Source: Antedon mediterranea (Eukaryota; Echinodermata; Crinoidea; Comatulida; Antedonidae). From it: DNA of 64,000 nt. The position numbers and the translations under genes were made by a program. The stretch lies in the NCBI RefSeq assembly GCF_964355755.1, contig NC_092671.1, forward strand, positions 36,351,304 to 36,415,303. The letters are read 5' to 3'. Every line of letters starts with the position of its first letter. The stretch's first letter is position 1. Below are positions 56,378 through 64,000 of this stretch, in pieces. Below the pieces are notes generated by a model. The model was not told the DNA's origin. It was given only the letters and a program-made list of their open reading frames with translations, and made no database searches.

Positions 56378-57925
56378 CTAGAATTTAATTCGTCACTTTG
56401 ACGAATTATAGGTGATCATTTTTATCTTTTTATTGACATTAATATTTTTTAAACATGCACGTACGTTAACATACGATCGAAAAATGTTGATTTATGCCAT
56501 CCTATTATACGTATATAGTGCTGATTTGTGCCTATTATATGCCATATACATTATGTACAGTATATACTGTATATCTATATACAGTGTAGCATTGGTGAAA
56601 TTACGGACACAAATCATGATCTAACTTTTTGGTATTATGACATTATCAAAATAAACTTGTGGATAATAATATCGAAAGATAATGAATTGAGCAATAAAAT
56701 ATAACAATTGGAAGAAAATTTGGCACGAAGAAGCGCGGTGAGCGCTCGTAGAAATTTGTATAACTTTGACTAAAGAATTTTAAAAACTACTTTTTTGCTT
56801 CAACTGGCCATATGATAACGTTACAACATCAGATGGGATTAATTTGTATATGAATTCATATCTACATTTCACCAACTTTCATAATAAATTATAAACATCA
56901 AGGTCAACTTTAATTCAGAAGAGCTGTAAGGTATTCAAATATACATTGTAGGTGAAATTACGTAACCACCGTTATTCAAATTTTAAGACGTGATGACGTC
57001 ATCAAAATGAAAATATTGGCAACTCATGAGTAACATACTTGGTTAAGGTAGAATATGTTACAAATTAAAAGAAAATCAATCACAGATAAGCGAGTTGAGC
57101 TCTGTTGAATATGGTGGTCTATGACAAATGAGGAAAAAACCCTATTTTAAAAATGTATGTGGCCAAATGATGACGTCATACCATTTTGTACGTCTAATGT
57201 GTATATACAATTATTTCTACAACTCATTGGCTACCATAGTAAGTTTAAAAAAATGGGGGTCACCTTCCATTCTGAAGAGTTATATTCATTTTAAAAAGGC
57301 CTTATTTTTTACCATTTTTAACACGTTTGTACAATTAATGTGCTCATTTTGTCATTTTTAACGTGCTCGTATAGCACTATTTTAAGTCGAAATGGACTCA
57401 AATTTGGTGATTGAACTATGGAAGATGAGTAGAATGCAATTTGTACAAAAAATTGTTATTTTTTACGCTTTCTAGGTACGCCCGCGCAAAAACGTGTTTT
57501 TGCGCAGTAATTTTTTTTAACACGCAAATGGCCTAATTCATGCTCTAAATTGATCAAAACATAATTTTGAGCTTTTTAAATTTTTAACGCGCGATTTCTT
57601 GCGCATGACCCTACGTGCGCGTGGGTTTTTATTTGCTAATATTTTTACCCTTGACCTGAAGTTTACGTGTAGTGAATTTCATTAATATGAGATAATTAAT
57701 TATGAAGATATGATTGATAATGTGATTTCACAAAATGGCGTATAAATGACGTCACGGATGAGTGATCACGCTAAAAAGCTTATTAGGACTAAGTTAAAGT
57801 ATTTGAAAAACATTCTGAAATTTTCGTAATCATTGACATTAAACTTTTTGAGATATTTGTTACACAAAATCTGTACAGAAAGAAATTGCGAAGAAACATT
57901 TTTTTTTTACAAAAACAATTTCTCA
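56378..57925. repeat. Tandem array unit 1 (subtype A, 1548 bp)
   Basis: First of five head-to-tail units. Each starts ctagaatttaattcgtcact and a 9-bp hairpin (aattcgtca / tgacgaatt; here 56387-56407). TGACGTCA occurs at 56994, 57171 and 57747. It starts 79 bp upstream of the acceptor of exon 1, so the array lies in an intron of the giant gene or just beyond its transcribed part. Confidence 0.92.
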
Positions 57926-59524
57926 CTAGAATTTAATTCGTCACTTTGACGAATTATAGGTGATCATTTTATCATTTTAATGAAATTAACATTTTTTAAA
58001 CATGCACGTACGTTAACATACGATCGTAAATAGCTGATGTACGCCATCCTATGACATGATGCATATACACTTATAGCGCTGAGTTGTACCTATTATATGC
58101 CATATACAATATGTACAGTATATACTGTATATCTATATACAGTGTAGCATAGGTGAAATTATGGGACACACATCAAGTTCAAATTTGTTGGTATGATGGA
58201 ATTATCAAAATAAACTCGGAGATGACAATTTCGAAAGATAATGAATTGAGCAAATAAATATAAGGATTGGAAGAGAATTTGACACGTAGAAGCGCAATGC
58301 GCGCTCTTTGAAATTTGTATAACTTCGACTAAAGAAATTTAAAAACTACTTTTTAACTTCAACTGGCCATATGATAACATCACAACATCCGATAGGCTTA
58401 ATTTTTATATCAATTCATATCTACATTTCATCAGCTTTCATAATAAATTATAATCTTCAAGGTCACCTTTAATTCTGAGGAGCTATAAGATATTCAAATG
58501 TATGGTGTAGCTGAAATTACACGACCTAGGTTATTCAAAATTTTACGCGTGATGACGTCATTAAAATAAAAATGTTGACAACTTATGAGAAAGATAATTA
58601 ATTGAGCAAGCACATACTAAAATGTGTGCAAAAATTGGGCTCAAATAACGGAGATGCGCTCTATTGAATGTGATAACCCACACAAAAAGATAATAATTAC
58701 TAATTTTTAAATTCAAGTGGCCATTTGATGACGTGTTACCATTTTGTACGTCTAATATGTATATATATTTATATCTACAACTTATTGGCTTCCATAATAA
58801 GTAAAAAAAATTGGGGTCACCTGCCATTCTGAAGAGTTATATTCATTTCAAAAAGGCCTTATTTTTTTACCATTTTTAGCACTTTTGTACAATTAATGCG
58901 CGCATTTTGTCATTTTTAACGTGCTCGTATAGCGTTATTTTAAGTCGGAATGGACTCAAAGTCGGAGAATGTACTAAGGATTGTGAGTAGAATATGATGT
59001 ATACATCAAATTTTATTTTTTACCCTTTTTAAAAATCGCATGCGCAAAAATGTGTTTTTGCGCAGTAATTTTTTTAAACACGCAAATGGCCTATTTCATG
59101 CTCTAAATTGATAAAAACTAAATTTTGAGCTTTTTAAAATTTCAACGCGCGATTTCACGCGCATGACCTTGAAACGCCCGAGTTTTTATTTGCTAATATT
59201 TTTTATCTTGACCTCAAGTTTACGTGTAGTGATTTTCATTAATATGTGATAATGAATTATGGAGATATGATTGATAATGTGATTTCACAAAATGGCGTAT
59301 ACGTGACGTCACGGAGGAGTGATCACGCTGAAAAGCTTATTAGGACTAAGTTAACGTATTTGAATGACATTGTGAAATTTTGGTAATCATTAACATTAAA
59401 CTTTTTGAGATATTTGTTACACAAAATCTGTACAGAGAGAAATAAATAATAAGAATAAGAATAAGAAGAATAAAGATTTCATACAATAACAATAGGTGAT
59501 CATTTATTCTAAATGATCACCTAA
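57926..59524. repeat. Tandem array unit 2 (subtype B, 1599 bp)
   Basis: Subtype B differs from A in the first 150 bp and around 58590-58720. Its right end is unique: an AAGAAT run and a perfect 14-bp inverted repeat (59493-59523). TGACGTCA at 58553 and 59304. Confidence 0.92.
59493..59523. repeat. Perfect 14-bp palindrome at a unit junction
   Basis: taggtgatcattta, then ttc, then its exact complement. The arm also occurs once near the start of every unit (ataggtgatcatttt), so it looks like an element's terminal inverted repeat. Confidence 0.9.
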
Positions 59525-61056
59525 CTAGAATTTAATTCGTCACTTTGACGAATTATAGGTGATCATTTTTATCGTTTTATTGACATTATTATTTTTAAAA
59601 CATGCACGTATGTTAACATACAATAGAAAAATGTTGATGTATGCCACCCTATTATACACTATTTTGCTGAGTTGTACCTATTATATGCCATATACATAAT
59701 GTACAGTATATACTGTATATCTATATACAGTGTAGCATTAGTGAAATTACGGACACACATCATGTTCTAATTTTTGGCACTGATGACATTATCCAAATAA
59801 ACTTGTGGATAACAATATCATAAGATAATGAGTTGAGCAATAAAATATAACAATTGGAAGAAAATTTGGCACGTAGAAGCGCGGCGCGCGCGCTTTAAAA
59901 TTTGTATAACTTTGACGAAAGAGATGAAAAAATTGCTTTTTAACTTCAACTGACCATATGATAACGTCACAACATCCGATAGGCTTAATTTTTATTTGAT
60001 TTCATATCTAAATTTCACCAGCTCTCATAATAAGTTATAAACATCAAGGTCAACTTTAATTCAGAAGAGCTGTAATGTATTCAAATTTACCTTGTAGGTG
60101 AAATTACGTAACAACCGTTATTTAAATTTTAAGACGTGATGACGTCATCCAAATGAAAATCTTGGTAACTCATACGTAACATAATTGATTGAGGTAGAAT
60201 ATATTAAAAATTAAAAGAAAATCGATCACAGATAACCAAGTTGCACTCTGTTGAATATAGTGGTCTATGACAAAAGGGGGAAAAACCCTATTTTAGAAAT
60301 GCATGTGGCCAAATGATGACGTCATACCATTTTGTACGTCTAATGTGTATATACATTTATATCTACAACTCATTGGCTTCAATAATAAGTTAAAAAAATT
60401 GCGGGTCACCTGCCATTCTGAAGAGTTATATTCATTTTAAAAAGGCCTTATTTTTTACCATTTTTAGCACTTTTGTACAATTAAGTTGCGCATTTTGTCA
60501 TTTTTAACGTGCTCGTATAGCACTATTTTAAGTCAAAATGGACTCAAATGTGGTGAATGTACTATGGAAGAACGCAATTTGTACAAAAAATTGATATTTT
60601 TTACGCTTTCTATGTACGCACGCGCAAAAACGTGTTTTTGCGCAGTAATTTTTTAAAACACGCAAAGGGCCTAATTCATGCTCTAAATTGATCAAAATGT
60701 AATTTTGAGCATTTTAAATTTTTAACGCGTGATTTCACGCGCATGACCCTACGTGCGCGTGCGTTTTTATTTGCTAATATTTTTACTCTTGACTTGAAGT
60801 TTACGTGTAGTGAATTTCATTAATATGTGATTATTAATCATGGAGATATGATTGATAATTTGATTTCACAAAATGGCGTATAAATGACGTCACGGATGAG
60901 TGATCACGTTGAAAAGCTTATTAGGACTAAGTTAACGTATTTGAAAGACATTCTGAAATTTTGGTAATCATTGACCTTATTGAGATATTTGTTACACAAA
61001 ATCTGTACAGAAAGAAATTGCGAAGAAACATTTTTTTTTACAAAAACAATTTCTCA
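59525..61056. repeat. Tandem array unit 3 (subtype A, 1532 bp)
   Basis: Close to unit 1 in sequence. TGACGTCA at 60140, 60317 and 60885. Confidence 0.92.
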
Positions 61057-62600
61057 CTAGAATTTAATTCGTCACTTTGACGAATTATAGGTGATCATTT
61101 TTATCATTTTAATGAAATTAACATTTTTTAAACATGCACGTACGTTAACATACGATCGTAAAAAGCTGATGTACGCCATCCTATGACAAGATGCATATAC
61201 ACTTATAGTGCTGAGTTGTACCTATTATGTACAGTATATACTGTATATCTATATACAGTGTAGCATAGGTGAAATTACTGGACCCACATCATGTTCAAAT
61301 TTTTCGGTATGATAGAATTATCAAAATAAACTCGAAGATGACAATTTCGAAAGATAATGAATTGAGCAAATAAATATAAGGATTGGAAGAGAATTTGACA
61401 CGTAGAAGCGCAATGCGCGCTCTTTGAAATTTGTATAACTTCGACTAAAGAAATTTAAAAACAACGTTTTAACTTCAACTGGCCATATGATAACATCACA
61501 ACATCCGACAGGCTTAATTTTTATATTAATTCATATCTACATTTCATCAGCTTTCATAATAAGTTATAATATTCAAGGTCACCTTTAATTCTAAAGAGCT
61601 ATAATATATTCAAATGTACGGTGTAGCTGAAATTACACGACCTACGTTATTCAAGTTTTTACGCGTGATGATGTCAAGAAAATAAAAATGTTGACAACTC
61701 CTGAGAAAGATAATTAATTGAGCAAGCACATACTAAAACTTCTGCGAAAATCGAGCTAAAATAACGGAGATGCGCTCTATTGAATGTGATAACCCATACA
61801 AAAAGATAAAAATTACTAATTTTTAAATTGAAGTGGCTATTTGATGACGTCATACCATTTTGTACGTCTAATGTGTACATAAATATGTATCTACAACCCA
61901 ATGGCTTCCCGAATAACTTAAAAAAATTGGGGGTCACCTGCCATTCTGAAGAGTTATATTCATTTTAAAAAGGCCTTAATTTTCACCATTTTCATCACTT
62001 TGATGCAATTAATTTGCGCATTTTGACATTTTTAACCTGCTCGTATACCGTTATTTTAAGTCGGAACTGACTCAAATTTGGTGAATGTACTAAGGATGCT
62101 GAGTAGAATGCGATTTGTATAAAAAAATTGCAATTTTCACACTTTGTAAGTATCGCACGCGCAAAATAATTTTTTTGCGCAGTAATTTTTTGAAACACGC
62201 AAATGGCCTAATTCATGCTCTAAATTGATTAAAACGTAATTTTGAGCTTTTTAAATTTTTAATGCGCGATTTCACGCGCATGACCCTACGTGCGCGCGCG
62301 TTTTTATTTGCTAATATTGTTACCTTTGACCTGAAGTTTACGTGTAGTGAATTTCATAAATATGTGATAATGAATTATGGATATATGATTGATAATGTGA
62401 TTTCACAAAATGGCATATACGTGACGTCACGGATGAGTGATCACGCTGAAAAGCTTATTAGGACTTAGTTAAAGTATTTGAAAGAAATTCTGAAATGTTG
62501 GTAATCATTGACATTAAACCTTTTGAGATATTTGTTACACAAAATCTGTACAGAAAGAAATTGCGAAGAAACATTTTTTTTTTACAAAAACAATTTCTCA
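61057..62600. repeat. Tandem array unit 4 (subtype B, 1544 bp)
   Basis: Close to units 2 and 5. TGACGTCA at 61845 and 62422. Carries an 87-codon minus-strand frame also open in units 2 and 5. Confidence 0.92.
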
Positions 62601-64000
62601 CTAGAATTTAATTCGTCACTTTGACGAATTATAGGTGATCATTTTTATCATTTTAATAAAATTAACATTTTTTAAACATGCATGTACGTTAACATACGAT
62701 CGTTAAAAGTTGATGTACGCCATCCTATGACATGATTGCATATACACTTATAGTGCTGAGTTCTACCTGTGTCATACAATATGTACAGTATATACTGTAT
62801 ATCTATATACAGTGTAGCATAGGTGAAATTACGGGACTCATATCGTGTTCTAATTTTTTGGTATGATGGAATTTTCGAAATAAACTCGAAGATGACAATT
62901 TCGAAAGATAATGAATTGAGCAAATAAATATAAGGATTGGAAGAAAATTTGACGCGTAGAAGCGCAATGCGCGGTCTTTGAAATTTGTATAACTTTGACT
63001 AAAGAAATTTAAAAACTACTTTTTAACTTCAACTGGCCATATGATAACATCACAACATCCGATAGGCTTAATTTTAATATGAATTCATATCTACATTTCA
63101 TCAGCTTTCATAATAAGTTATAATCTTCAAGGTCACCTTTAATTCTGAAGAGCTATAAGATATTCAAATGTATGGTGTAGCTGAAATTACACGACCTAGG
63201 TTATTCAAGTTTTTACGCGTGATGACGTCATCAAAATAAAAATGTTGACAACTCATTAGAAGAATAATTAATTGAGCAACCACATACTAAAAGTTGTGCG
63301 AAAATCGGGCTCAAATAACGGAGATGCGCTCTATTGAATGTGATAACCCACACAAAAAGATAAAAATTCCTAATTTTTAAATTCAAGTGGCCATTTGATG
63401 ACGTCATACCATTTTGTACGTCTAATGTGTATATACATTTGTATCTACAACTTATTGGCTTCCATAATAAGTTAAAAAAATTGGGGGTCACCTGCCATTC
63501 TGAAGAGTTATATTCATTTTAAAAAGTCTTTATTTTTTACCATTTTTAGCACTTTTGTACAATTAGTGTGCGCATTTTGTCATTTTTAACGTGCTCGTAT
63601 AGCGTTATTTTAAGTCGGAATGGACTAAAAATTGGTGAATGTACTAAGGATTGTGAGTAGAATGTGATTTATACATCAAATTTTATTTTTTACGCATTTT
63701 AAGAATCGTGCGCACAAAAACGCATTTTTGCGCAGTAATTTTTTGAAACGCGCAAATGGCCTAATTCATGCTCTAAATTGATCAAAACCTAATTTTGCGC
63801 GTTTTAAATTTTTTACGCGCGATTTCACGTGCATGACCTTGAAACGCGCAACTTTTTATTTGCTAATATTTTTACCCTTGACTTGAAGTTTACCTGTAGT
63901 GAATTTCATTAATATGTCATAATGAATTATGGAGATATGATTGATAATGTGATTTCACAAAATGGCGTATAAATGACGTCACGGATGAGTGATCACGCTG
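62601..64000. repeat. Tandem array unit 5 (subtype B, cut by the window edge)
   Basis: At least 1,400 bp. TGACGTCA at 63223, 63399 and 63974. The array continues to the right. Confidence 0.92.

Noticed and set aside
57128-57361. Plus-strand 77-codon frame in array unit 1
   Set aside because: It is not open at the same place in unit 3 of the same subtype and resembles no protein I know.

Overview
The window is eukaryotic and metazoan. It is an AT-rich stretch with GT-AG introns, EGF-like repeats, several families of short inverted-repeat transposons (MITEs), tRNA-derived SINE pieces and a LINE fragment. Tracts rich in AGGCCTA (about 34030-34090) and the general repeat style suggest a marine invertebrate, possibly an echinoderm. 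That placement is a weak inference.

Everything from position 183 to 56298 can be read as one giant gene on the minus strand. I traced 63 consecutive coding exons by hand. All 62 introns start GT and end AG, every junction keeps the reading frame, and together they give about 33.2 kb of coding sequence (11,069 complete codons) with no stop. Both ends are missing. The first exon in the window (56155-56298) begins with an acceptor and a split codon, so the start codon and any signal peptide lie beyond 64000. The last exon (183-297) ends with a gtaagt donor, so the C-terminus lies left of position 1.

Reading N- to C-terminal (right to left), the protein has three parts. From 56298 to about 7720 there are about 22 copies of a roughly 375-435-residue glycine-rich module. 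Each has GGGSGG, HG-I-NGG, GGRIAI, G-GTVY, GDRTG and TAQTA boxes and alternating hydrophobic residues, which suggests a beta-helix or beta-solenoid. From about 7720 to 1205 there is a long EGF-like array built from a compound unit containing WMGP-C and CPG-P-C signatures. From 978 to 183 there is a domain with GYEN, IG-DNRF and GQPSKF-PG motifs that resembles a family I know mainly from bacterial secreted proteins. A giant extracellular matrix, surface or adhesive protein is the likeliest role; the gene itself I do not recognise.

The N-terminal modules are cut into many small exons, while E41 (4.0 kb), E46 (4.0 kb) and E52 (6.2 kb) each hold several modules without introns, and E56 (3.6 kb) holds the end of the last module plus several EGF units. 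This points to expansion of the repeat after intron loss. Introns carry MITEs (at least seven copies of one TTA-flanked family), a 134-bp direct repeat, an 11-bp minisatellite, SINE and LINE debris, and a decayed partial copy of exon 27. Introns of about 300-420 bp not listed separately (for example 9291-9631, 24756-25107, 26141-26442, 36202-36563, 36760-37139, 37369-37678, 39084-39486, 41939-42286, 43347-43648, 47759-48125, 51083-51461, 51604-51917, 55190-55516) hold nothing I recognise.

From 56378 to the right edge there is a head-to-tail array of about 1.54-kb units in two subtypes, rich in TGACGTCA sites and with a Helitron-like terminus. It lies in the intron upstream of the first visible exon.
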